DNA from: Earliella scabrosa
Taxonomy: Eukaryota > Basidiomycota > Agaricomycetes > Polyporales > Polyporaceae
Length of the DNA stretch: 64,000 nt
Direction: 5' to 3'
Assembly: GCA_022605405.1 (NCBI GenBank)
Contig: JABYQQ010000007.1
Location: 1,178,001 to 1,242,000 of the forward strand
Positions 10,660-22,012 of the stretch are shown here, in pieces. Under the pieces are notes generated by a model. It searched no databases. It worked only from the letters and a program-made list of their open reading frames with translations, and was not told the DNA's origin. Position numbers and translations under genes: made by a program. Position 1 is the first letter of the stretch. The number at the start of each line of letters is the position of its first letter.

Positions 10660-12003
10660 ATGTCGCAAGGTCCAGCACCAGCTGCAGGCTACATTGCTTT
10701 CGTTCTCTTAGGCGCATACCCGGACGGGTTCTATCTCAATATCCCCCTCGACATTCTACGCTCCATTGCGGCCCCTGGACGCGTCAGCAAATTTCTGCGA
10801 TATTTGGCATGGGAGATTCTCTACTGTGACGGCATCGTCATCCAAGTCTGGCCGGGGCTCGATGTTGACCGCGTTATGCAAGACGACGACGACGTCGAAG
10901 ATCAAGCCGTGTATGTATTCAGACCGAATCCAGACGGTAAGGTCTTGTTGATGCTATACGTGTGACTACTTTCTTACCCATACTTAGCGCATATATCGCC
11001 AATCAATCGAGACGTAGTGCGACGTAGGAAATCCCAAAGCACATTCGCCCAACGCCAAGTCAATACCCCGTTGCAACTCGGCGAGAGGGACGGCAGTGCC
11101 TGCATCTTCACGGGAACCTCGGCTGTGCGCGAGGCGGAACGGTGCAATGTCTTTGACCACGAGGAAGTAAGAGTCTCGATGATCTAGCATGATCCTGATC
11201 CTGGTGAGCGAATGTGACTGTTACTCAGCTGTTGGCCCACATCATCAGTACACGGTGCCCCACTGGCATAACCGTGAGTGGCGAAGATGTGACCGAACTC
11301 AGTGTAGGCACGTCTGCAAACGGCTTCACTCTGAAGACAATCCTCCGGATGGAATACGACAATTTTACGGGGGCTCTGCTTCATGTATGTGCGCATATCC
11401 TACTATTTCCAACGATTGGTCAGTCTAATCTTGAACGTGTAGACCCCCAATCACGTCCTCCAATGTGATGATCTCACCCAGGGCGTTCGGACCGTGCGGG
11501 GCGATCGTCGCTCTTTGCTGGGCCAGCGTTTGAGTTGGTTCTGGCTGCAGGATTTACGAGACGACCAGTTTGAGCATCAATTCACCAAATACCCGCAAGG
11601 CATGAACGCCTTCTTCCCACCTCAGTCGCTGACCCAGCAAGCCATCGACGAGAACCCTCTCCCCTCCCCTTTCATCGTTAACTACACGTTCGCTGTCGCC
11701 GTGGTTCAGCAATGGGGCGTCAATGCAGCCCAGATCGAAAAACACCCGAACCATCGACCCCCTCCTGAGGAACCGGAAGGGACGATCTTGGAGGCGGCCG
11801 CCGCGGAGGAGCCGGATGCTGCACCGTTCGACCCATACGAGGTTCTCCTGACTGCTCCGCTCTGCGTTCCAGGTGCAAGGGAGCGACTAGAGGCGAGGGA
11901 GGAGTCACGAAGGGCTGCTGAAGCTGCCGCTGAACTTCAGGAGCAGCAACGTGTGGAAGCAAGTGTCTCTCAGTGGCTGCAGAAGCTCGACGTAGAGCGG
12001 TAA
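10660..12003 (+). CDS. HNH_2-family protein, copy A, with degenerate HNH motif
   Basis: Exons 10660-10936, 10988-11166, 11229-11384 and 11443-12003 encode 390 residues in an uninterrupted frame. The order of motifs matches the fungal HNH_2 domain: a basic N-terminal region, RDGSACIFTGTS, the histidine strand, then the ANG-containing finger and TPNHVL. In the paralogue at 43729-45286 the key positions read CHVFGH and TVLHAAYD; here they read CNVFDH and TILRMEYD, so both expected metal/catalytic histidines are replaced (H to N and H to R). The protein also ends about 30 residues earlier and lacks a stretch after the HPNH segment. The C-terminal part is Ala/Glu-rich and probably helical. I infer a nuclease-dead or decaying paralogue; a non-catalytic role is possible. 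HNH_2 proteins are abundant in Agaricomycetes with no known function. Confidence 0.8.
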
Positions 12004-12824
12004 CCGGTTTGGATCTCGAGCTGCTTCGCTCAGCTTACTGATACCTCCCGAGTCCGATATGACGCCATTCGATAACAAGTTAGCTTCTACAGCTCCCCAG
12101 CATGAAGAACGATGGTTATGTTTTGTACGCTAGACTCAGTTGTTGTTCGGTTCTTATCAATGTACTGGCATCACTCTCGACCATCATAACCATGCACAGT
12201 GTCATACCGACCAAACCACGGGGCGCGAACTGTAGGCGCGAGAGTATCTCAACCTTGAAGGACTCTGTGCCCTAGAATTTGAAGACTTGGACGAGGAGAT
12301 GAAGATAGAGCATGCGCACCTCCGCAGACAGACTTTTTCCGTCCTGCTACTGAGCTGCGTTCAACCCCGCGCGTTTGATGTCCCCGCCAAGCGGCTCGGC
12401 CGCGGACTGCCTGCGGGATTTCCAAAATACATTACTGCGTATAGTAAAAACAAATTCAGATCGCAACCGCATCCTACCGCACCGCAGGCCCCCGCACTCT
12501 ACGCGAGCAATATATGCACCGAGCCAGCGACCCACAACCACTCACGGCGAGCGCGACGACCCGCGAACGGACGCGATGAGAAACCGGAGCAGAGAGGCAG
12601 AGGGAGGAGGGGGGTGGGAGACAAGGCTCGAGAGAGGAAACGACATATACGTACAAACAAAAGATACAGCGAATCGTCCACGGACGCTCTCCCCAGAGTC
12701 GTCACACCACACAGCACGCCACTTTGTACCACCGCTCGCTCGAGCCTGCGGACTCGAGATTATCCAGGTTGTGCAAAGAACCAAACGGAGAGTTAGATGG
12801 AAATAGAGATAAGTAGCGTGCCGA
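12004..12824. other. Convergent intergenic region, HNH_2 copy A / chitin synthase
   Basis: About 820 bp between two convergent genes. The first 200 bp belong to the duplicated block, and the rest probably holds the chitin synthase 3' UTR. Frames at 12287-12806 are arginine-rich shadows of GC-rich sequence and are not supported as genes. Confidence 0.5.
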
Positions 12825-15800
12825 TCAGAAGCCGACGAGACGGAGGAGGAGGTAGATTGTGGACCCGGCGAACCGGATGGCGGACAAACCGGCCCTACAC
12901 GGAACGACGCGGTCAGCTTGAGCCTCGCAACGACGGAGAAGATAACAGGATATACGCACAGACAGTAGAAGAGGAAGGTGAGGTATGGGTTGAATGTTGC
13001 GTCGCCTGCGGTCTCGACGTGCTTCTTGACAAAGTCCGTGAACGCCTGGGACGTGAAGACGAGGATCATGGCGATGTTCGTGCCGACCCAAGCCAGAACA
13101 ACGTTCGTTCGGCTATTCCGGTCGTGGTCGGCCTGCTTCGTGGCGGCATCACGGTGCTCCTTCTGCTCTGGCGGCTTGTACGAGAGGGCAGTGCGGGACG
13201 CTGACCAGACCTGGTCGACGTCCTCGCGCGCGGCGGGGAGCTCGACTTCCATCATCTCTTTGCCGTCCTCGCCCTTGACCTTCTTCGCGCCACCAAGATC
13301 CTTGGCTGAGCCGTTGTCACCCTTCGTACCCCAGGTGACATCGTGCAAGTTGCACATCGCGTACATCACTGAAAACGGTTAGCGAAGGTCCTGCGGCGCG
13401 TTCCATTAGATGTGCACATACTGAGGATGTTGACGTCTAGAAGGGTAGGGAAGCGATCAGAGCCTGTCAAGACAAACACGATGCAGAAGCGACGTACAGC
13501 TAGGCAGCCAGAACATGTACTGGATGAACGACGTGAACATGTGCCACGGCTCCATGTGAATGAGCGAGCCGAGGAAGTAGAGACCGTAAGTCGCAGCCAG
13601 CGAGATGACGATGTCACGGAATGTCGCATTGGTCGAGATGAGACTGTTACGAGTAGATCAGCATCTCATCGATAGCAATGGAGGCGGATGTCATCACGTA
13701 CTTCGGGAAGTCTTGCCATCCCTCGAGGGTATGGGGAACAGCGAGGTAGACAGTGTAGCCAGCGCACCAGAGCGTGATGACGTTGCAAAGACCAAAGAGG
13801 ACGATACAGATCGAGTACGTCCATTTCGAACCTTGCGGCCGGTTACCGAGGGAGCAGACCAGGATGATGAACAGGAGACCAAGGTAGAGCTTGAGGAACA
13901 CTTCGAAGATCGCAGGACCAGCGCCTTTGGCAAGGAAATTGAACGCATCATTCTTCTGGTCTGAAGTAGCCGAGGATACGAGCTAACAGGAAACAAAGTC
14001 AACAGATTGTCCAGATAGCATGTGTCACAGAGCACTCACGAAGAAGAAAGCGAGGTAGAAGTTGGCGAGAGACGTCCAGGTGAAGAAGAGCTGGACCGCG
14101 TTGTAGATGAACTCGAACTGAAGGAGGATCTTCCGGAAGAAGCCTTGACCAGAGCTCCAGATGCGGAAGAAGAACACGGTGGCGTGAACAGAGGCGAACA
14201 AAGAGCCGTTCAGCCAACGACGACGCTGCGAGATGAACTCGGGAACCTGGATCGAGGAGTGAGTTGGGGGACAAGCTGTAGTATCCTAAAGCACGCACCG
14301 TAGTGGGCACATCAGTGGCTGCCTTTGCGCTTTTGACGTACTTGAGCCTGTGGAAGAGGCAAATGAGATCCCGGCGTTGCTTCATGGGAGTCAGTGTACT
14401 CACGTCCAGGCCTCCCGCTTCTTAGTGACAATCTCGAAGCAAAGAATACGGTCCTCAGCGAGGTACATGTTACGCTCTGTGCATTTGCAAATCTTCAGTC
14501 GTGCCAAACCTACACAGACCGATTGGATACGTACCGAACAGACCGGCGTCAGTGTGACCGCCGTGCATCATCTCTCCCTTGAAGTAGGAGGCGAGGGGAC
14601 CTTTGCCGTCGGGACCGTTCTGGAGCGCCTTGTAACGGTAGGCACTGAAGGCACCAGGAAGCACAGAGATGTAGCCAAAGACACTCTCCAGCGGCTTGTC
14701 CAGGATGTTGGACATCTTGTACTATAAATCCAGGAACGTGTGTCAACTTGCGCCTGATTGTATGCGCAGCGATCGACAGATCTTACCTCAAAGTTCTGTG
14801 ACGCAGCAAGCGGGCTCTTGAGGAGGAGGGAGCAGCCTTTGCCGGTATCGACACAGATCCTTCAAGTGCCCATGTCAATAATTCGTGTGTATGAGACGCA
14901 CTGGTATACTCACTCTCCACATGCGCCACCGACACCAGAGTGCTTGTCGAAGCCTGTGATCCCAGTCAGTATAGTTCTGCGCGCATAGACCCGGTTGCCT
15001 TACATTTCCAGAGATCGTAGATAGAAGTACCTGTGGGCTTGGTTCCGACGTCAAGGAGAATGCAGACTAAATGCACGGTGAGACGAGGGCGGAGCCGCAG
15101 TAGATGATGACCGTACCGTTCGGCTGGATCAGAGGGCCGAAAGCGTTGAAGAACCAACGGTGACTAGCAACAGTTCTCAAGGTCACCATCTATCTGACGT
15201 GACAGAGGATATGGACTCACCTGTTCAACTTCTTCTTGTTCTGTTCCTTCAAGCAGAAGATGATCTGCACAGGGCAAGCACCTTGCGAGACTTCACCACG
15301 GTCGGTGACGACCACGCTCGAAGTATACCTGTGGGGCAATGAGGATCATGTTAGAGACGACCTATTCAGCATATTACGTACTCGAAGATGTGAGCGGTCA
15401 CGTCCTTTCCGCCGATCTCGTCTTTGGCGACACCCTCTTGGTAACAGCCCATCTATGCCCGTGTTAGGGTTAAGGAAGTTGCTAGGGTGTCGGGACACGT
15501 ACAAGAGTAAGCACTTGAAGCGTGCGCTTGTTGATCTTGCTCCGACCATCAGACACGACGCAAACGACAACCTTCTTCCAACCGTCGGGACCCCACATCT
15601 TCGACTTCGTCCTGCTGCACAGATGTGCGATGTTCTTGAGCACGCTAGAAAATACCCTTCCATTGAGCAAACAGCGCCCGCCACGGCAGACGACATGAAT
15701 AGCGATAGCACGTACGCGTTCATAGTGCGGCAGAAGAGCACCTCGTCTTCGTTGTACATCGTCATCACGATAAACAGCTCCGTCTTGCGGCCGTACAGGT

Positions 15801-16365
15801 AGGGACGGAGCGTGTACTTCTGGCGCATGAAGTCGTCCGGGTCGCACGTCGCGGCGGTGTAGCGGAGCTTGGTCATCTCTTCGCTGTTGTCCATGCTCTT
15901 CGGGACGATGTGCGAGGGCACGTCCATGTCGACGACGAGGTTGCCCTCGCGCAGGGGCACTTGGCGCACCGACCGCCGCTTCATGAGCTTCTCGCGGGCG
16001 ACGGAGTAGCCGGCGCTACTGCCAGTGTGCTGCACGCCGAGGCGTTGCGGGGGCGGGTAGTCACCGCCAGGGCCCTGGTAGGGCATGTTCGGCATCGGGG
16101 GGATGGAGACTTGGCTCATGTCGTATGGGTTGAGGTGCGCCTGAGAGCCAGCGTAGCTGCTCTGGAAGGACTTGGCGGACTTGCCATCCCATGCCGAGTG
16201 GCCGTCGAACGAGTAGTCGTGTTGCTGTTGGTGCTGCTGTTGGTGCTGTTGCTGCACGGGCGCAGCCTGGGGGCGGGGGTACGCAAAGTTGGGCGCATTG
16301 TTGTTTGCGGGGGGATAGTCAGGGTACGCATTTGCGTAGGGATCGTGGTGTTGCTGATAAGCCAT
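12825..16365 (-). CDS. Chitin synthase, division 1 (class I-III)
   Basis: Membrane glycosyltransferase that polymerises UDP-GlcNAc into cell-wall chitin (EC 2.4.1.16). The gene has many short introns. Order of motifs: a Gln/His/Pro/Tyr-rich N-terminal tail with repeated QQH units (about 16210-16365), [66 protein letters not shown]-like region, [36 protein letters not shown] and the diagnostic [11 protein letters not shown] near 14220. These are followed by several transmembrane segments (for example [18 protein letters not shown]). The last exon is 12894-12825; splicing out 12959-12895 joins [11 protein letters not shown] to [19 protein letters not shown] and gives the expected hydrophobic C-terminus. 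Start 16365 is the first Met of the open exon. The exact class needs a phylogeny. Confidence 0.92.
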
Positions 16366-19300
16366 GCTGGACTGGGGATGGGACTGGGGATGAGGGCCTC
16401 AAGAGAGCGAGCACCAGTGTGTCCGGCGAATGAACGTGTGGGGTAAGGAGTGACTGTCTGCTCTGCACACGGAACCGCCAGGGAACGTTGAGAGAGACGA
16501 GGCCCAGGTGGTGGTGGTTGGGAGGAGGAGGAGGGAACGCAGGCTGTGAAACCGAGAAGATCGTTCAAGTCGCGGCACCTGTTCCTTCCCCGGCCGCATA
16601 TTGCCGCCCCGCGCGCGCCCCTTGCGCCTTGGCTACCAACTGCGCTCGGCTCTCCTGCTCGTTGCTCGTGCCACCGTCCGCCCCACTGCCCGATATCCAT
16701 GAAATACGTGCAGATGTTCCACCTCCGCGCAAAGCCACATGAAGATGTTGTGATAAGTCCGCTCCACTGAGCCCTCCCGAATGTCACTAATACCTGCGTT
16801 GCTAGGTACAACGAAGTCTACATAATCCGTACAAGCAGACTAACTACTAGTTCTCTATACTCGATGAAGCCATGTTGTAGTTGCTCCTATTGGACGGAGT
16901 CCTGCAGCTGTGCACGGTCGTCTACGCCGATCACGCTGATGCACACCGTCCGACCCGGGCTGCGCATAGCCATGGGAGCATGGACAATCGTCATCTCGTT
17001 CGTGACCAAGAATGATAAGCAGTTACGCCCGTGAAGTGATAGAACTGAGTAGAGTAGTACGCATGCCGCACGCTAACCTGTAGGATCACCTACCAGTAAG
17101 TTGTGTGAGTGTAACTGGCCGATTCGTGAGACTGCAACCTACATACCGTCAAATATGTATTATGCGCATGCAAACGAATTGTTGCTTCATTTATCCCGGT
17201 GACCGAAGGTGACATTCAGCAGTACAATCTCACTTTCTGAAGTCTCCTACTACACAAGTACTTGTTAGCTTCCGAAGGTTACGAGCATCATTGTCCCACT
17301 CACCCATGCGACTGCGAAGGAGCAGATATCAACAGTGTGTACTATATCGACGGCCACGTGGATGCCGCCTTGCACTCGTCAACGAGTAGGGTCTTTACAT
17401 CTGTCCACTAGGTGGGCATGCATGACGTATGAAGAACGCCTGACGGCCGAGATCATCGGCTGCGTAATTCAGGTAGAAGGCTACAGTGAGGTCATCTGGT
17501 GCAATCTGACGTTAGCTCACGAAAGGGTCAGAGAGAACATACCTTTAAGCTCAACGACAGATTCAGCTCTGCTGGCACCAACTCCAAATGCACATGTGCA
17601 GCGGTGACGTCGTCGTTCCTTCATGCGGGGCCCTTGCGATACTTCGCATGAACCTCAGAAGGGTGGGCTGTGAAGATGTGGCCAGCGTGCGAGTAGTGGG
17701 TTAAGATGTCCGGCAGCGTCGACGTGAATGTTGGCGACATCAAGACCGTCTCCTGCAAATGTGCAATCAGTCCGTATTGCCGCCGTCCCAAAATTGCACG
17801 AGGCGGTACTGTCACCTTCGATTCCCTTGGGATCACCGCAGGCCGAGGTCCCTATGACAGATCTCGAGGAGAGACGTCAAACGGTCCAGCCAGGTTGAGA
17901 TCCGACCAGGGCGAAGTCACGCGGGGACGAAGATGAAGATGAAGAATGGTCGAGAAGATATATTGGCATGGCCCGCATGTCAGTCACGCTGAGAAAACGC
18001 GTGAGTATGCACGAAGCTATATACATATCATAACTCCAGGATGGTCGACGTGAGGCCGCCCAGGGGTAGATGGGCGAGAATCCGAGGGGCACAAGAGCAG
18101 GTCTCGCACCAGGCGTTTCCATTGCGATGGAAGCCGGAGAAGCGTGTCCGGACACCATGGAGCCGGCCTATTGCCACTGAGACGCAGGTAGAGCCGCTGA
18201 CCATCAGTGTCCATCGGGACAGTTGACGTTACCACGATGGAAGCGGGTTGGCGAGCTCGACGAGAAGACAATCTGACCGATGGCGAGCAGATGATAGTCG
18301 GAGGAAATCCAGGGGGAGGGCATGAGACCCAAGTACAGCTTCACAGCCCTGGAGGCTGCGGCTGGTGAAGTGAACCCGGTCGGAGGTCAGAAGCATGCGG
18401 AACGGCACCGTTCGCCGGCAGAAGCTCGGTCCCAGTTGGCTTGTGCGCCATGCAGTGTGCTACCTGGTCGACGGTCGTCGGAGACAACCTCGGAGGTGTG
18501 TTGACGGCGCTATGGCGGAAGAGGTGGACAGGAGAGAGGCGAGAGGACGAGCCCCGAGGTGGGGCTGGACGGGGCGGGGTGGCCAGTCGGGGAGTGAAGG
18601 GATTATGAAGACGCCGAGCAAAGCCTGGACACCTCCGGATATCGCTCCCTGGCAATTGTGGCAGAAATTAGGCGGTATGCCCCATTTAAGGGCGAGCGCG
18701 ACGACGGCAGCGACAAGAGACGTCGGGACGTGCAAGGATGAGGTGAAACTTGGATATGGCGGGGAGGAGAGCAGCAATCGATGAGATGGATCATGGTGGC
18801 GTGGTTGCCCGGCGTCAAGAGCGACCCGTCAATGTTCCCACGGGGGAAGCCCCGCCACCTGGGCTGCGCTGTCTCCTCTGTTCTTTCTCCTGCCCTTGTA
18901 CTCGAACCCTCTCCTCCCTCCATATATACCTTCCCGCTCTTCCGTCTCCTCCTCCTCGACGTCTCTCTCATCCTCAACACTTTTATCCTTGATGTGAGTC
19001 TCTTTTTGGTCTGTCTTCTGCAGCTTCCCCGTCGCCCGCCCACCATACCCGGCCTCGAGGTAGCCTCACCCTTCGGCCTGCCCTCCAGCCGGCCACACGC
19101 CACTGCACGTAAAGATCCTTGCTACCTCTAGGGCTCGCAGTTGCGTCTCTTTGAGGCCTCTCACTGCGTAGGCGGCTGCGCCCATGCTGTGCTAGGCGTT
19201 CCCAGGATCGCTCGCGCCTTCCAACCCCCTCACCCCAACCTCGCCCACATCGCCTCTTAAACCCCTCCATCTCTCTTCTCTTCCTCCTCTGCCTTTCTCC

Positions 19301-19378
19301 TCTCTCCCTTCTCTCACACTCTCGCATACTCACCTCTCATATCCCTTAGATCCTCATACATCTTTGATTTCAACATCG
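16366..19378. other. Gene-poor 3 kb between chitin synthase and casein kinase I
   Basis: The region separates two divergent genes and no gene could be supported. A 72-codon minus frame at 17621-17836 looks protein-like but overlaps other open frames and has no start context or exon partner. The stretch 18900-19378 is strongly CT-rich and most likely the casein kinase promoter and 5' UTR, with TATATA near 18921. Upstream of 16365 there is a GC-rich leader region. Confidence 0.5.
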
Positions 19379-20651
19379 ATGGCCGATTCATCCTCTCACC
19401 GTCTCGACCTCCGCGTTGGTGGAAAGTACAGGTTGGGCAAGAAGATCGGCTCGGGCTCTTTCGGTGCGTGGCGACATCTTCCTCCTGCGTTCTTTGTCTA
19501 CTCACACGTCCCCATTTTCCCTAGGTGATATCTACCTCGGTATCAACATCATCTCCGGGGAGGAAGTCGCCATCAAGCTCGAGTCGGTCAAGGCGAAGCA
19601 TCCCCAGCTTGAGTACGAGTCTAAGGTCTACAAGACGCTTGCTGGTGGCGTTGGCGTCCCCTTTGTCCGTTGGTTCGGGACGGAATGCGACTACAATGCC
19701 ATGGTCATTGACCTTTTGGGCCCCTCGCTCGAGGACTTGTTCAACTTCTGCCACCGGAAGTTCAGTCTCAAGACCGTCCTCCTCCTGGCCGATCAGCTGG
19801 TGCGTTTCTCCCCCTTCCACGATTCTCCGTTCAGCGACTTTATCGGATCGTCCTGATGCCACGTCATGGCAGATCTCCCGTATCGAGTACATCCACTCGC
19901 GTAACTTCATTCACCGCGACATCAAGCCAGACAACTTCCTCATGGGTATTGGCAAGCGGGGCAACCAAGTCAACGTCATTGACTTCGGTCTCGCGAAGAA
20001 GTACAGGGACCCCAAGACCCACCTCCACATCCCGTACAGGGAGAACAAGAACCTGACGGGAACCGCTCGTTACACCTCCATCAACACCCACTTGGGTGTC
20101 GAGCAGGCTCGTCGGGATGATTTGGAGTCCCTGGCCTACGTCCTTATGTACTTCCTCCGCGGTTCTCTTCCCTGGCAGGGCTTGAAGGCTGCGACGAAGA
20201 AGCAGAAATACGACCGGATCATGGAGAAGAAGATGACTACCCCGACCGACCTGCTGTGCCGCGGTTTCCCCAACGAGTTCGGCATCTTCTTGAACTACAC
20301 CCGGGCGCTCCGCTTCGACGACAAGCCGGACTACTCGTACCTTCGCAAGCTCTTCCGCGACCTCTTCGTCCGCGAGGGCTACCAGTACGACTACGTCTTC
20401 GATTGGAGCATGCAGCGCGCCATGGACGAGGGTGCCAGCTCCAGCAACAAGGCCACCCCTGGTCGTCGTAAGGTCCTCCAGGAGGAAGAGGAACACCGCC
20501 CCAGCGACAGGATGTGAGTTCCGGCGTAACTAAGGTTCGCCCCACTTTACTTACTCGGTCTAGGCTGCGCTCCCACACTCGCCAACAGCAGGCCGCTGCT
20601 GGTCCTGTCGGACAGCGCACCATGCCCCGCCGCGGTGAAGACAACTGGTAA
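19379..20651 (+). CDS. Casein kinase I, delta/epsilon (Hrr25/Hhp1) type
   Basis: Ser/Thr protein kinase of the CK1 family, acting in DNA repair, vesicle traffic, ribosome assembly and the cell cycle. Four exons are read: 19379-19463, 19525-19799, 19873-20513 and 20564-20651, giving 362 residues. The kinase domain starts [20 protein letters not shown] (Gly loop). Then follow VAIKLE (catalytic Lys), [33 protein letters not shown] (catalytic loop), [11 protein letters not shown], the CK1-specific [19 protein letters not shown] in place of APE, and [19 protein letters not shown]. The domain ends near [11 protein letters not shown]. The C-terminal tail is short (about 65 residues), Gln/Arg-rich and without a prenylation box, which favours the Hrr25-like group over the palmitoylated Yck group. 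Confidence 0.95.
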
Positions 20652-22012
20652 ACGGCTCCCTCGCCCATGAAGGGGGAGACGTGGTTCAGCACGTCCGGGT
20701 CCGGCCGAGCATGGGGGGTGGAGGGCAGGTGCATAGGAGCGCTCGGTAAAGGTTCGATTGCCATTCGGTATGGACGCCTCGGATGTCGGATATGTTATTG
20801 GTCAGTCCCGTCGCTGGAAGGACGGGTGGAGGATACGCAGGTCAAGGGAGCTCGCCGTGGAGCAAGACGCGCAAGTGGTGGATGGACTGCGCGAGTCTCA
20901 TCTTCGAGTCGCCGTCCCCTGGGTCGGCCGGCTCTACTCGCGCCTCAGGACACCTCGGTCCACACCCCACCTCCCGTCGACTGGTTCGGTTTCCCCCAAC
21001 GCTCGCGATCTACGAACGGAGTGCTTGCGCCAAGAGCTCGCACTTGCAGACCCACACTTGCAGACCCGTTCATCAAGTTGCCCAGTTCTGTTTCGTACGG
21101 ACGCTGTTTCCTTTCACGCCTCCCTGTTGGCCCCTAGTTCGGCCGTCCCGGGCTGGCCGCCTCAATCCCCTCGCATGATATTTTCCCCCTTGCGCCGTAC
21201 ATCGTGATGACTGCCCCCAGACACCCACTTGATGACTTCCCAACCCATTATACGCAGCATCACGTCTTCATCCACGATTCACTGTATATATAGTCACCAC
21301 CATCCTCACTACCTTCTAATACGCCCACTGCACGCCCTGTGCAACATCCCCTCGTTGATCCCTTGTCTTCTTTCCCCTACTCTCTACTTTCATCGTCTCG
21401 GATAGCACCCCCTTTATCGCGTTGCTGGATCTCGCACTGTGTCCTCTCTCCACCACCTCTTCGGACCTTGACAGCTCATTCGTCAGGTGTCCGTTGAGGG
21501 CGAGCTGGAAGAGAGAGGGCGCCGCGTCTGGTCTGGTGGGTGGTGGCGGTGGCAGCTGTCGAGAGGGAGCTCTCCGAGTTCCCTGCCGACGCTGGCGGGT
21601 TGTTCGTGGTGGTCGCGGGCGAGGTGGCGGTATAGACGGAGAAGGTGACGTTGGTGACCAGGCGCGGTATCATCGCTGTACTACATATAGTGTGCACACT
21701 CACCAACATATCGAATATTCAGTTTGTGGAACATACTCCTCCCCCCGCACTCCATATCGCTCTGTTATGTCCGTGTGTACGGCTCATATACCAAATATCA
21801 TAATACGTTGCTCCGAGCTCCTCGTTTGCGTCTATACTTTCGTTAGTGTTCTTGCAACTCTAAGGCCTTGGGCATGCGTGATATACGTGCGCAGTGCCAT
21901 GGCCACGTGGGGCAGTGAGAGACGATGATGTGTGGGCGCCGGTGAAGGACATCTGCAAAGTACTCTCTTCCACGTCGTGCTGAACGGCGCGCTCGTCCTT
22001 TCTGCTTCCGTC
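20652..22012. other. Intergenic, casein kinase I to gamma-COP
   Basis: About 1.36 kb with the 3' UTR of the kinase and the gamma-COP promoter. A short tandem duplication (acttgcagacccac units) is visible near 21047-21070. No gene is supported. Confidence 0.5.

Larger units (their letters stand above)
10053..12200 (+). repeat. Segmental duplication, copy 1 (BTB tail + HNH_2 gene)
   Basis: This stretch matches 43625-46216 in inverted orientation, beginning in the last codons of BTB gene B and continuing through the intergenic region, the whole HNH_2 gene and about 200 bp of 3' flank. By eye the match is strong in the coding exons and patchier outside. Copy 1 lacks an approximately 340 bp segment present upstream of HNH in the other copy (about 45430-45770). 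Boundaries are approximate. Confidence 0.85.

Noticed and set aside
17621..17836. Minus-strand 72-codon frame that looks protein-like
   Set aside because: Other frames over the same bases are also open, there is no exon partner or recognised family, and its ATG lacks support.
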